Positions 37,170 to 46,859 of a stretch of DNA of 64,000 nucleotides are shown here, one piece after another. The position numbers and the translations under genes are program-made. Numbering within the stretch: the stretch's first letter is position 1; each line of letters opens with the position of its first letter. This DNA comes from Ideonella alba (GTDB taxonomy: Bacteria > Pseudomonadota > Gammaproteobacteria > Burkholderiales > Burkholderiaceae_C). The notes beneath the pieces were generated by a model, which was not told the DNA's origin, ran no database searches, and saw only the letters and a program-made list of their open reading frames with translations. The stretch is from NCBI RefSeq assembly GCF_018069875.1, contig NZ_JAGQDF010000015.1, positions 96,783 through 160,782 on the forward strand, given 5' to 3'.

Positions 37170-37979
37170 TCACCCTGGCGCCAGCCGGGGTATCACCCGG
37201 CGGGCATTGGCGGCACACCGCTCGGCAGTCTCGGCCAGCGTCCAGCCGCGCAACGCGGCCAGCTCGGCAGCGATGCGCGGCAGCTCGGCCGGCTCGTTCC
37301 GGCTGGTCAGGCCGGCCGCGCGCTGGGCCGCCGTGCGGTAGAGCCACTGCGGGGGAATGTCCGGCGCGTCGGTCTCCAGCACCGGCACGTGCGCGTCGAC
37401 GGCCGCGGCGATGGCACGGATGTTGAGCGCGCGCTCGAAGCTCATCGCCCCGCCAAAGCCCAGCGCGAAGCCCAGGCTGGCGAACACCGCGGCCTGCTGG
37501 TGGCTGCCGTTGAACGCATGCGCGATGCCGCCGCTCACTGCGATGCGCCGCAGGCCCGCCAGCAGGCCATCGGCGCTGCGCCGCACATGCAGGATCACCG
37601 GCAGGCCGGCCTCGCGCGCCAGCTTCAGCTGCGCCGTGTAGAAGCGCTGCTGCCGGTCGCGGTCCAGCCCGGGCACGAAGTGGTCCAGGCCGATCTCGCC
37701 CACCGCCACCAGCCGCGGGTCGTCGCGGTGGGTGAGCAGGGCCTGTTGCAGGCGGTCCAGGTCCTCGTCCGCGGCGCGGTCCACATAGAGCGGATGGATC
37801 CCCAGCGCGTAGACCAGGCCATGCTGGTGCGCCAGGCGGCGCACGGCCTCGAAGTTCGCCACCTCCACCGCGGGCAGCACCTGCATCGACACACCCGCGG
37901 CCAGGGCCCGCGCCACCACCGCCTCGCGATCGGCGTCGAACTCCGGCGCGTCGAGGTGGCAGTGGGTGTCGATCCACAT
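37170..37979 (-). CDS. TatD family metal-dependent hydrolase
   Basis: A 269-residue amidohydrolase-fold enzyme. The metal ligands are in MWIDTHCHLD (His6, His8), EIGLDHF near residue 95, LPVILHVRRSADGL near 128 and ETDAPDIPP near 205. TatD proteins act as 3'-5' DNA exonucleases or as D-tyrosyl-tRNA-related hydrolases in different species. It starts 14 nt downstream of lolD, so is probably in the same transcript. Confidence 0.93.
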   Translation of the reverse strand: MWIDTHCHLDAPEFDADREAVVARALAAGVSMQVLPAVEVANFEAVRRLAHQHGLVYALGIHPLYVDRAADEDLDRLQQALLTHRDDPRLVAVGEIGLDHFVPGLDRDRQQRFYTAQLKLAREAGLPVILHVRRSADGLLAGLRRIAVSGGIAHAFNGSHQQAAVFASLGFALGFGGAMSFERALNIRAIAAAVDAHVPVLETDAPDIPPQWLYRTAAQRAAGLTSRNEPAELPRIAAELAALRGWTLAETAERCAANARRVIPRLAPG

Positions 37980-37993
37980 CGACGTCAGCGCCC

Positions 37994-38660
<667 letters not shown>

Positions 38661-38668
<8 letters not shown>

Positions 38669-39932
38669 AGCGCAGCGCCTCGGCGGGGTTGATGCGGCTG
38701 GCGCGCCAGCTGGGGTAGAGCGTGGCCAGGAAGGCCAGCGCCAGCGAGATCAGCGCGATCGGCACGATGTCGGACGCCAGCGGCTGGCTGGGCATGCGCG
38801 TGATCACGTAGATGCTGCCCGGCAGGAAGGCCACGCCCAGCAGCCGCTCGATGGCGCCGACGATCGACCCCACGTTGAAGGCCACCAGCAGGCCCAGCAG
38901 CACGCCGCTGAGCGTGCCGATCACGCCGGCCGTGGCGCCCTGCACCACGAAGATGCCCATCACCGAGCGCGGGCTGGCGCCCAGCGTGCGCAGGATGGCG
39001 ATGTCGGCGCGCTTGTCGGTCACCGTCATCACCAGCGTGGACACCAGGTTGAAGGCAGCCACCGCGACGATCAGCGTCAGGATGATGCCCATCATGCGCT
39101 TCTCGATCTGCACCGCGTCGTACCAGGCGGCGTTGGTGCGGGTCCAGTCGCGCACCAGCACGCCGGGGCCCAGGCGTTCGGCCAGCGCCGCGCCGATGCG
39201 CCGCGCCTGCTGCACGTCGTCCAGGCGCAGCTGCAGGCCGGTGGCGCCGTCGGTGCGGTACAGGCGCGCGGCGTCGTCCAGGTGGATCAGGGCCAGCGCG
39301 CTGTCGTACTCGTAGTGGCCGACGCTGAAGATGCCCGCCACGGTGAACTGCTTCAGCCGCGGCGTGACGCCCGCCGGCGTGACCTGCCCGCCCGGCGCGA
39401 TCAGCGTGACCGGGTCCCCCACCCGCACGCCCAGCGCACGCGCCAGCTCGCCGCCCAGCATGATGCGCCAGGCGCCCGGCTGCAGTTGGGCCAGCGTGCC
39501 ATCGCGCGCCAGGCCGGCGGCCAGCTCGGTGATCCGCGCTTCCTGCTCGGGCAGCACGCCGCGCACCACGGCGCCGCGCATCAGCTCGCCACGCGCCAGC
39601 AGCGACTGCACCGCCACGAAGGGCGCCGCGGCCCGCACGCCCGGCTCGGCCGTGGCCTGCGCGGCCAGCGCGGGCCAGTCGGGCAGCGCGGCGCCATCGG
39701 CCGAGTGCACCTCGATGTGGGCGATCGCGGCCAGCATGCGGTCGCGCACCTCCTTCTGGAAGCCGTTCATCACCGACAGCACGATGATCAGCGCCGCCAC
39801 GCCCAGCGCGATGCCGACGACCGAGACGAAGGAGATGAAGGAGATGAAGCCGTTGCGGCGGCCGGCCCGTCCGGCGCGGGTGTAGCGCCAGCCGACCTGC
39901 CACTCGAACGGGGCAGACCCGGGCGAGAACAT
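38661..39932 (-). CDS. Lipoprotein-releasing ABC transporter permease (LolC/LolE/LolF type)
   Basis: A 423-residue permease of the MacB/FtsX class with one N-terminal membrane segment (about 26-50), a periplasmic domain and three C-terminal segments. The Lol motif [39 protein letters not shown] is at the N-terminus. Only one permease gene is present, so the transporter is probably a LolF2-LolD2 type complex, as reported for many proteobacteria outside the enterics. It is divergent from the unknown gene upstream of recJ. Confidence 0.93.
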
Positions 39933-39965
39933 CCGCGCATGCTACCGTGACCGGATAATCCGGCG

Positions 39966-40904
39966 ATGCACCTCGTGCTTCCCTTCGCCTCCTCGCTGTC
40001 TCCCGCCGCCCATCAGGCGGCCGGTGCCCTCACCCTCCCCCACCTGCAGTCCCTGCTGTCGCGCTGCCGCCGCACGCGCCATGATGGCGACGAGCTGAGC
40101 CTGAACACGCCCCACGAACGCGCCATCGCCCAGGCCCTGGGTTGGCCCGCGGTGGCCGATGGCCTGCTGCCGCTGGCCGCCCACGGCGCGCGGGCCGATG
40201 GCCTGCCTGCCGACACCGGCAGCGGCTGGGCGCTGCTCAGCCCCACGCACTGGCATGTGGGCACCGAGCAGGTCTCGCTGACCGACCCGGCCGAGCTGGG
40301 CCTGGACGAGGCCGACTCGCGCACGCTGTTCGACGCCGTGCGTCCCCTGTTCGAGGACGACGGCTGGCGCCTGCACTGGGGCGCCCCCAGCCGCTGGTAC
40401 GTGACCCACCCCAGCCTGGCCCAGCTGCCCAGCGCGTCGCTGGACCGCGTGGTGGGACGCAACGTCGACCTGTGGCTGAACACGCATCCGCTGGACCGTC
40501 CGCTGCGCCGCCTGCAGGCCGAGGTGCAGATGTTGCTGCACCGCCACCCGCTGAACGAGGCCCGCGAGGCGCGCCGCCAGCGGCCGGTCAACTCCTTCTG
40601 GTTGAGCGGCACCGGCGCCGCACCAACGCCCCCGGCCGCAGCGAACCTGCAGGTCGACGATCGCCTGCGCGGCCCCGCGCTGGCCGAGGACTGGACCGCC
40701 TGGGCCGACGCCTGGCGGACGCTGGACGCCGGCCCGCTGGCCGAGGCGGAGCGCCGTGTGCGTGCCGGCGAGCCCCTGCAGCTGTGGCTGTGCGGCGAGC
40801 GCTGCGCGCTGCAGCTCGATGGCAGCGCCGCGCCGCCGCGCCCCTGGTGGCGCCTGTGGCCGGCCGGTCCGCTGGACCTGGCCGAGCTGCTGGGGGCGCT
40901 GTGA
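39966..40904 (+). CDS. Conserved protein of unknown function upstream of recJ
   Basis: A 312-residue soluble protein. I recall similar betaproteobacterial proteins labelled phosphoglycerate mutase or regulator, but no RHG motif or other catalytic block is present. Recognisable phrases are LLPLAAHGARADGLPADTGSGWALLSPTHWHVG and RVVGRNVDLWLN near residue 160, followed by LLHRHPLNEAREARRQRPVNSFWLSGTG. It ends in a tryptophan-rich PPRPWWRLW tail. It overlaps the recJ start by 1 nt (TGATG), which suggests translational coupling and a link to DNA repair, but this is only context. Confidence 0.85.
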   Translation: MHLVLPFASSLSPAAHQAAGALTLPHLQSLLSRCRRTRHDGDELSLNTPHERAIAQALGWPAVADGLLPLAAHGARADGLPADTGSGWALLSPTHWHVGTEQVSLTDPAELGLDEADSRTLFDAVRPLFEDDGWRLHWGAPSRWYVTHPSLAQLPSASLDRVVGRNVDLWLNTHPLDRPLRRLQAEVQMLLHRHPLNEAREARRQRPVNSFWLSGTGAAPTPPAAANLQVDDRLRGPALAEDWTAWADAWRTLDAGPLAEAERRVRAGEPLQLWLCGERCALQLDGSAAPPRPWWRLWPAGPLDLAELLGAL

Positions 40905-42631
40905 TGCACGGCCCCCGCATCGTCACCCGCGAGGTCGACCCGCGCGCCGCCTGGGCCCTGGAGCAGCAGGGCCAGCATCCGCTGCTGGCGCGCCTGTTCG
41001 CCGGCCGTGGCATCCGCGACGCCGCCGCGCTGGACGACACCCTGACCCAGCTGCTGCCACCCGCCACGATGAAGGGCACCACCGACGCCGCCCGCCTGCT
41101 GGCCGACGCAATCGAGCAGGGCCAGCGCCTGTGCGTGGTGGCCGACTACGACTGCGACGGCGCCACCGCCTGCGCCGTGGCGCTGCGCGGCCTGGCGCTG
41201 CTGGGCGCCCAGCCCGCGCAACTGCGCTACGTGGTGCCCGACCGCGCGGTGCACGGCTACGGCCTGACCCCGGCCATCGTCGACCTAGCGATCGAGCAGC
41301 ACCGGCCGGACTGGCTGCTGACCGTGGACAACGGCATCGCCAGCCTGGCCGGCGTGGCCCATGCGCAGGCGCGCGGCCTGAGGGTGCTGGTGACCGACCA
41401 CCACCTGCCCGCGGTGGTCGACGGCCAGCCGGTGGTGCCGCCCGCCGAGGCCGTGGTCAACCCCAACCAGCCGGGCTGTGCGTTTGCCAGCAAGGCGCTG
41501 GCGGGTGTGGGCGTGATGTTCTACGTGCTGCTGGCGCTGCGCGCCGAGCGGCGCGCGCGCGGCGCCTTTGACGCCGCGAACCAGCCGCGCCTGGACAGCC
41601 TGCTCGACCTGGTGGCCCTGGGCACGGTGGCCGACGTGGTGCGCCTGGACGACAACAACCGCCGCCTGGTGGCCCAGGGCCTCAAACGCATCCGCCGCGG
41701 CCAGATGCAGCCCGGCGTGGCCGCGTTGTTCAGCGCCGCGGCCCGCCGCCCCGAGCGTGCCAGCGCCTTCGACTTCGGTTTTGCGCTGGGCCCGCGCATC
41801 AACGCCGCCGGACGCCTGTCCGACATGACCCTGGGCATCGAGTGCCTGCTGACCGACGACCCCGGCCGCGCCGACGAGCTGGCGCGCCAGCTCGACGCGA
41901 TCAACCGCGAGCGGCGCGAGGTGGAGTCCGGTATGCGCGAACAGGCCGAGCTGCTGTTGGAGGACCGCATGCCGCAGGGCACGCCGCCCGCGGCGATGGT
42001 GCTGTTCGACCCCGGCTTCCACGAGGGCGTGGTGGGCATCGTCGCCGGTCGCCTGAAGGACCGGCTGCACCGCCCCACCTTTGTCTTCGCGCGTGGTCAG
42101 GACGGCGCACTCAAGGGCTCGGGGCGCTCGATCCCGGGCTTTCACCTGCGTGACGCGCTGGACCTGGTCAGCAAACGCGAGGCCGGCCTGCTGCTGCGCT
42201 TCGGCGGCCACGCCATGGCCGCCGGCTGCACGCTGGCGGATGAAGCCGCGGTGGCCCGCTTCGACGCCGCGCTGCGCGCCATCGCCGCCGAGTGGCTGCC
42301 GCCCGACGCGCTGACCCGCACCATCACCACCGACGGCCCGCTGCCGCTGGAGTACTTCAACGCCGAGACGGTGCAGCGCCTGGACGCCGCGGTCTGGGGC
42401 CAGGGCTTCGAGGCGCCGCTGTTCTGCGACCAGGTGCAGGTGGTCAACCAGCGCCTGGTGGGCGAGAAGCACCTGAAGCTGCGGGTGCGCCACGGCGGCC
42501 AGCTGCGCGACGCGATCTGGTTTGGCCACGCCGAACCGGTGGGCGACACGGTGCGCCTGGCCTACCGCCTCAGCCTGGACGAGTTCCAGGGCCAGCAGCG
42601 GGTGCAGATGGTGGTCGAGGCGGCCGGCTGA
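40904..42631 (+). CDS. recJ: Single-stranded-DNA-specific exonuclease RecJ
   Basis: A 575-residue 5'-3' exonuclease of recombination and mismatch repair. DHH-family motifs are ADYDCDGAT (Asp81, Asp83, Asp85), TVDNGI near 140 and VTDHHLP (165-170). DHHA1-type motif GRINAAGRLSDM and the C-terminal GGHAMAAG near residue 430 are also present. The ATG at 40904 gives the normal length; the open frame upstream is antisense-like coding of the preceding gene. Confidence 0.95.
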   Translation: MHGPRIVTREVDPRAAWALEQQGQHPLLARLFAGRGIRDAAALDDTLTQLLPPATMKGTTDAARLLADAIEQGQRLCVVADYDCDGATACAVALRGLALLGAQPAQLRYVVPDRAVHGYGLTPAIVDLAIEQHRPDWLLTVDNGIASLAGVAHAQARGLRVLVTDHHLPAVVDGQPVVPPAEAVVNPNQPGCAFASKALAGVGVMFYVLLALRAERRARGAFDAANQPRLDSLLDLVALGTVADVVRLDDNNRRLVAQGLKRIRRGQMQPGVAALFSAAARRPERASAFDFGFALGPRINAAGRLSDMTLGIECLLTDDPGRADELARQLDAINRERREVESGMREQAELLLEDRMPQGTPPAAMVLFDPGFHEGVVGIVAGRLKDRLHRPTFVFARGQDGALKGSGRSIPGFHLRDALDLVSKREAGLLLRFGGHAMAAGCTLADEAAVARFDAALRAIAAEWLPPDALTRTITTDGPLPLEYFNAETVQRLDAAVWGQGFEAPLFCDQVQVVNQRLVGEKHLKLRVRHGGQLRDAIWFGHAEPVGDTVRLAYRLSLDEFQGQQRVQMVVEAAG

Positions 42632-42652
42632 GCCTGAGGCGCCGCCTCGGCT
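42631..42652. terminator. Stem-loop between convergent recJ and metallophosphoesterase
   Basis: AGCC-t-GAGGC, loop GCC, GCCTC-GGCT directly follows the recJ stop in the 29-bp gap. There is no T tract. Confidence 0.45.
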
Positions 42653-42660
42653 GGCCGGGA

Positions 42661-43305
42661 TCAGGTGCGCGGTCGAGGGCGCTGGAGCTCGATGCTGACA
42701 GGGGAACGCACCACCCGGTAGCGGCTGTTGACCACCGACGCGTTGATGTACAGCGTCCCATCCAGCAATTGCGTGCCCGCGCTGGCGTGGACATGGCCGA
42801 AGCAATGCACCTGGGGTCGAACCTCCGCCACCCGCCTGGCCAGCGACGGGCAGCCACAGGCCTTGCCGCGCGAGTTGGTGTCGAGCACGCCCCGCGGCGG
42901 TGTATGGGTGATCAGCACGTCCACGTCCGCCGGGATCCTGCGCCACGCGCGGTCCAGTTCGTCATCGGTCAGGTAGTGGGCCCACTCGGTCAGTTCGGGC
43001 ACCCAGGGCGCGCCGTAGAACCTGAAGCCGTCGATCTCCACGCCCTCGTCCTCGAGGCAGGTGGCGTGCCGGAAGACGCGTTGCCCTCGCAGGCGCCGTT
43101 GCTCGACCAGATCATCATGGTTGCCGCCGGTGAACAGGATGTGCCGGAAGGCCTGGCGCCCGAACCAGGCGTCCAGGTCATCCAGCACCTGCGGCGCACG
43201 GTGGCTTCCCAGGCAGACATCACCGCAGTGGATCAGGACGTCGCCCGACAAGGCGCCCAGAGCGGCGTGGTCGCCATGGGTGTCGCTGATGACCGTGACC
43301 TTCAT
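42661..43305 (-). CDS. Metallophosphoesterase, MPPED-like
   Basis: A 214-residue calcineurin-like phosphoesterase. The motifs are SDTHGDH (7-13), HCGDVC near 27, TGGNHDDLVEQ near 60, LITHTPPRG near 130 and CFGHVHAS near 170. The THTPP and FGHVHA phrases are like the MPPED1/2 and UPF0046 branch, which hydrolyses cyclic nucleotides or related esters; the substrate is unknown. It is convergent with recJ. Confidence 0.87.
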   Translation of the reverse strand: MKVTVISDTHGDHAALGALSGDVLIHCGDVCLGSHRAPQVLDDLDAWFGRQAFRHILFTGGNHDDLVEQRRLRGQRVFRHATCLEDEGVEIDGFRFYGAPWVPELTEWAHYLTDDELDRAWRRIPADVDVLITHTPPRGVLDTNSRGKACGCPSLARRVAEVRPQVHCFGHVHASAGTQLLDGTLYINASVVNSRYRVVRSPVSIELQRPRPRT

Positions 43306-43356
43306 GCCTTCACGTCGTGCATTGGACCCTTGCGCCGTGCCCGGGCCGATGGCCGC

Positions 43357-43635
43357 TCAACGCCCGTCCACATCCCCGAGGAACACGCTCAACACGACCT
43401 GGCCGATCACGTCGAGCGTACATGCCAGGGCATCCTGGCACCGCGCCGCCTGGCGGCTGCGGTTGGCGCGGGACTGGGCGTCGCTGGCGGCAGTGGTGGC
43501 GCCGGCGCCAGCGCGACGCAGGTCATCGGCGGCCTGCTGTTCGGACTCGGCGGCCGCCAGGTAATGGCTGGCACAGCCCGACATCAGGGCGGCGACAAGG
43601 ATCAGTGCGGGCGCGGATTGCGCGAAACGACGCAT
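43357..43635 (-). CDS. Small predicted lipoprotein
   Basis: A 92-residue protein with a type II signal peptide, MRRFAQSAPALILVAALMSGC, lipobox LMSGC, then ASHYLAAAESEQQAADDLRRAG. The mature part is helical and rich in Ala, Gln and Arg, with a possible disulfide (RCQDALAC). The ATG at 43635 has GGGGAG 8 nt upstream and is chosen over one 24 nt earlier. I do not recognise the family. It lies between two unrelated minus-strand genes. Confidence 0.7.
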   Translation of the reverse strand: MRRFAQSAPALILVAALMSGCASHYLAAAESEQQAADDLRRAGAGATTAASDAQSRANRSRQAARCQDALACTLDVIGQVVLSVFLGDVDGR

Positions 43636-43665
43636 GTTGAGACTCCCCGGATTTGTCACAGGATC

Positions 43666-43878
43666 TTAGGGCGAAGCGGCCTCACCCAGGCAGGCCTGGG
43701 CCTGCTCGACCCAGTACCCCGCCGCGGCATAGAAGCCTTCCCACACACAGCCGTTGCAGCCCCGCCCGCAGCAGCTGGTCGGCTCCGGGGGTGGTGGCCG
43801 CAGCGTGAGACCACGGCGGGCCAGTTGGCTCTGCAGGCGCGCGAACTCGGCGCGCACGCGCAGCAGGTCGTCGCCCAT
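43666..43878 (-). CDS. Oxidoreductase-like domain protein (small Cys-rich)
   Basis: A 70-residue protein whose centre reads PPPPEPTSCCGRGCNGCVWEGFYAA. This CC-x2-GC-x2-C pattern belongs to the oxidoreductase-like N-terminal domain family, a short module also found in eukaryotic mitochondrial proteins. The cysteines may bind a metal; no function is known. The ATG at 43878 overlaps the stop codon of the upstream kinase by 1 nt (TGATG in reverse), so it is translated from the same mRNA. Confidence 0.72.
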   Translation of the reverse strand: MGDDLLRVRAEFARLQSQLARRGLTLRPPPPEPTSCCGRGCNGCVWEGFYAAAGYWVEQAQACLGEAASP

Positions 43879-44561
43879 CAGTCGCCCTCCAGCACCCAGT
43901 GGGCGCGCGGGCGCGACGCCTGGACCAGTGCGGCATTGGCCTCGTCGCTGCGCCCCACCCACTCACCTGCCGCCTCGGGCGAGCGGCCATGGGCCACGTG
44001 GCGGGCGATCAGCCGTGGCACACGCAGCGCGTCGTCGACATGGAGGTAGCCACACTCATCCAGCAGCGGCGCCACCGCGGACCAGCCATCGGCGTCGTGC
44101 AGCAGGTAGTTGCCCTCGACCAGCAGCAGCGGCGTGGCGGCCTCCACCGCGATCGCGCCGGCCACCGGCTCCTCGATCTCGCGTCGGAAGGCCGGCGCCC
44201 ACACGGTGGCATCACCCGGTCGCTGGGTGCGCAGGCGCTGCAGCAGGGCGACGAAGCCGCCCACATCGAAGGTGTCCGGTGCGCCCTTGCGGTCAGCGCG
44301 GCCCAGGCGCTGCAGCTCGGCTTGCGCCAGGTGGAAGCCGTCCATCGGCAGCACCTGCACCTGCCCCGGGCGTGCGGCGGCCACCGACGCCGCCAGCGTG
44401 GATTTGCCGGCGCCCGGTGGGGCCGCCAGGCCCAGCAGCCGGCGCCCGCCCTGCACCAGCAGCGCGTCCACCCGCAGCAGCATCTGCGCCAGCGCGCTCA
44501 CTGGAGCACCTTCGTGCTGCGCACTCCGGAATTCGCCCTGGAGGCGGCTCGGCGGGCTCAT
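43878..44561 (-). CDS. P-loop nucleoside/nucleotide kinase-like protein
   Basis: A 227-residue P-loop kinase of the uridine kinase/pantothenate kinase-like group. Walker A is GLAAPPGAGKSTLAAS near residue 47; PMDGFHLAQAELQRLGRADRKGAPDTFD near 72-99 and LLLVEGNYLLHD near 145 are as in the YggC/FrcK-like family. The start is ATG 44561 or possibly the GTG at 44501, which has AAGG upstream. The phosphorylated compound is unknown. It overlaps the WYL regulator by 4 nt. Confidence 0.83.
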   Translation of the reverse strand: MSPPSRLQGEFRSAQHEGAPVSALAQMLLRVDALLVQGGRRLLGLAAPPGAGKSTLAASVAAARPGQVQVLPMDGFHLAQAELQRLGRADRKGAPDTFDVGGFVALLQRLRTQRPGDATVWAPAFRREIEEPVAGAIAVEAATPLLLVEGNYLLHDADGWSAVAPLLDECGYLHVDDALRVPRLIARHVAHGRSPEAAGEWVGRSDEANAALVQASRPRAHWVLEGD

Positions 44562-45544
44562 GCGTACTGCTGCGCGGCGCCGCGCAGTTGATCAGCCACC
44601 TGGCGTGCCAGCGCGGCCGGCGCCAGTACCCGCACATGCGGGCCGTGGCGCAGGATGTCCATCGCCAGCTCGGTGGCGTCGGCATAGGGCAGGCGCATCT
44701 CCAGGCCGCCATCGGGCAGCGGTTTGAGCTGCTGCTCGGGGTGCCACTCCTCGTGCGCCACCCACTGCGCGGCCTCGGCGTCAAAGCGCAGCGTGGCGGT
44801 CTGCGTGGCCTTGCCGCTGAAGATGCCGTAGCCGCCATCCAGCTCGGCCTCCACCGTCTTCATCGCCACGTCGCGGGCGCGCTGGTCCTCGAGCACATGC
44901 AGTTCGCGCACCGCGTCCAGCGCGAAGCGGCGCAGGCCCTCGCTGCGGTGGCACCAGGCGTCCAGGTACCAGGTGTTGCGGTAGTGGATCAGGCGTTGCG
45001 GCGACACCACCCGCTGCGACTCGCTGCCCTTGCCGCGGGTGAAGTAGCGCATGTCGATGCGCTGGCGCTTGAGCAGCGCGCTGCCCACCCGCTCGAACCA
45101 GCGGCTGGGCACCGGCCGGCGCGCCGGGCTGGCGATGCGCACCCGGCGCATCAGCTCGCGCGCCTCGCCCTCGCTTGCGCCCAGCATGCCGTGCAGCTTG
45201 TCCAGCAAGGGCTGCAGGTGGCGGCCCAGCACGCCACCGGCGTCCAGGCCCTCGATCAGCTGGTGCATGGTCAGCAGCGCGTGGATCTCGGCCTCGCTGA
45301 ACCACACGCCGGGCAGCTGGTGCGCCGGCGCTGGGGCGGCCGCGCTGCCGCCGGCCTCGAAGCGGTAGCGGTTGTCGAAGCGGTCGTAGACGATGGGCGC
45401 GTCCATGCGTTCGCGCAGGTACTGCAGGTCGCGCTTGAGCGTGGCGGGCGAGACCTCCAGCTCGGTCAGCAGGTCGTCGAAGCTGACGCCGCCGCGCGAC
45501 TTGATCAGCAGCTCGATCCGGTAGAAGCGTTCGGTGCGGTCCAG
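44558..45544 (-). CDS. WYL-domain transcriptional regulator, apparent CTG start
   Basis: A 328-residue regulator. Residues 5-50 are a DeoR-like winged helix (RTERFYRIELLIKSR... SPATLKRDLQYLRERMDAPIVYD), and from about 150 to 240 a WYL domain (RNTWYLDAWCHRSEGLRRFALDAV), followed by a WCX domain. WYL domains bind nucleic acids or ligands. No ATG, GTG or TTG lies at the expected position; a CTG at 45544 is preceded by GGAGG at 4 nt and gives normal length. The frame stays open further upstream to about 46045 but that sequence has no family similarity. The P-loop kinase gene overlaps its end. Confidence 0.85.
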   Translation of the reverse strand: MDRTERFYRIELLIKSRGGVSFDDLLTELEVSPATLKRDLQYLRERMDAPIVYDRFDNRYRFEAGGSAAAPAPAHQLPGVWFSEAEIHALLTMHQLIEGLDAGGVLGRHLQPLLDKLHGMLGASEGEARELMRRVRIASPARRPVPSRWFERVGSALLKRQRIDMRYFTRGKGSESQRVVSPQRLIHYRNTWYLDAWCHRSEGLRRFALDAVRELHVLEDQRARDVAMKTVEAELDGGYGIFSGKATQTATLRFDAEAAQWVAHEEWHPEQQLKPLPDGGLEMRLPYADATELAMDILRHGPHVRVLAPAALARQVADQLRGAAQQYA

Positions 45545-45722
45545 AGGGCCTCCGTAGCAGGTGTGAAGCTCATGGCGTGAGCCTGGAGCATAACCGCCAC
45601 ACCGGAGAAATCCGCGGGGGCCCAGGATCCACTGGCTCACGTCCTGAGCCTGTCGCAACCCAGACTGCGTTCCATGCACCGGGCGTGGCGCCGGGTGCCC
45701 CACCCGACACACGGAGTTTCCC

Positions 45723-46859
45723 ATGGCCCAGGTTGCCCTTGCCCTCGCCTTCGACGACGAGCCCGAGCTGCCCCGCGGCGGCGCCCTGCCCCTGCCCGAG
45801 CCGGACAGCCCGGAGCGCACCGGCTTCGAGCTGGGCTGGGACTTCGCCCGCCACGGCCTGGTGCCGCCGGCTGAACACCTGGGGGGTGGCTGCCCGCTGC
45901 GCCAGGGCTGGGAGGCCGGCCTCGCCAGCACCGGGCAGCGCGCGCCGCGCGCCAGCCGCCCCGCCAGCCGCCATGTGCGCAAGTGGCTGCAACTGCGCGT
46001 GCAGGCCTGGCGCCGCGGCCGCAGTTTCGAGGGTGTGCAGGTCACGCCCCACTACCTGGCACAGATCGACACGGCCGTCTGCCCGGTCACCCGCACCGCG
46101 TTCACCCACGCCAGCGGCGCCGACACCGACGCCTCGGTCGACCGCGTGCACAACGGTGCCGGCTACGCGGCTGGCAACCTGGCGGTGATCAGCCTGCGTG
46201 CCAACCAGGCCAAGGCCGACCTGCGCTGGGACGAGGCCCGGCTGATGGCCGTGCTGGCCGAGCAGCGCCCGGGCGGCATGGCCGACGGCCTGACGGCGGC
46301 CGAGTGGGCCCGGATGGCGGTGCTGATGAGCTTTGTCACGCCGCTGCCGCACGAGGTGGCCGCCAGCCTGCCACTGCTGATGCTGCCGCCCAACCGGCTG
46401 CGCCTGCTCAACCCGATCCAGGGCTTGCAGGCGCTGGTCACGCGGCTGCTGCTGCAGCCGGGCTACGCCGCCGCCAGCCAGCGTCTGGCCGAGTTGCTGC
46501 CGGCCGGCGAAGTGCGGCGCGATTTCCAGCTGGTCTTCCACAGCCTGCTGCCGCGCGCCTGGGACGCTGTGCGTGAGCGCGACCCGCTGCGTCTGCGCCA
46601 GCGCCTGGAAGACGCCTGGCGCGACGGCGCCCTGCTGCGCCGCTGGCAGCGCTTTGCCCGCCACCTGGACGCCGCCCAGGCCGAAGCGCTGGTGGCGCGC
46701 GCGGCGCGCAGCGGCCTGGGCGGCGGCCCGGGCGGCACCGTGGTGCAGTTGCATCCCACCGCCCAGGCCACCGAAGGCTGGGCGCTGGAGACCGGCGGCT
46801 ACATCGCCAGCCGCGCGCCGGTGCCGCGGCCGCTGGCCCACCGGGTGGCTCAGGCGTAG
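45723..46859 (+). CDS. Uncharacterised protein with HNH-like motif
   Basis: A 378-residue soluble protein. Residues 120-160 read CPVTRTAFTH... ASVDRVHNGAGYAAGNLAVISLRANQAK, which matches the core of HNH/ENDO VII-like nucleases found in phages, where the pattern is CP-T..., S-D-R--x-GY--GN-V--R-N. The second zinc-binding pair usual in that fold is not obvious and the invariant His is displaced, so activity is uncertain. The rest is helical and Arg/Leu-rich. I recall similar unnamed proteins in Burkholderiales. It is divergent from the WYL gene and overlaps the convergent phosphatase by 10 nt. Confidence 0.72.
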   Translation: MAQVALALAFDDEPELPRGGALPLPEPDSPERTGFELGWDFARHGLVPPAEHLGGGCPLRQGWEAGLASTGQRAPRASRPASRHVRKWLQLRVQAWRRGRSFEGVQVTPHYLAQIDTAVCPVTRTAFTHASGADTDASVDRVHNGAGYAAGNLAVISLRANQAKADLRWDEARLMAVLAEQRPGGMADGLTAAEWARMAVLMSFVTPLPHEVAASLPLLMLPPNRLRLLNPIQGLQALVTRLLLQPGYAAASQRLAELLPAGEVRRDFQLVFHSLLPRAWDAVRERDPLRLRQRLEDAWRDGALLRRWQRFARHLDAAQAEALVARAARSGLGGGPGGTVVQLHPTAQATEGWALETGGYIASRAPVPRPLAHRVAQA

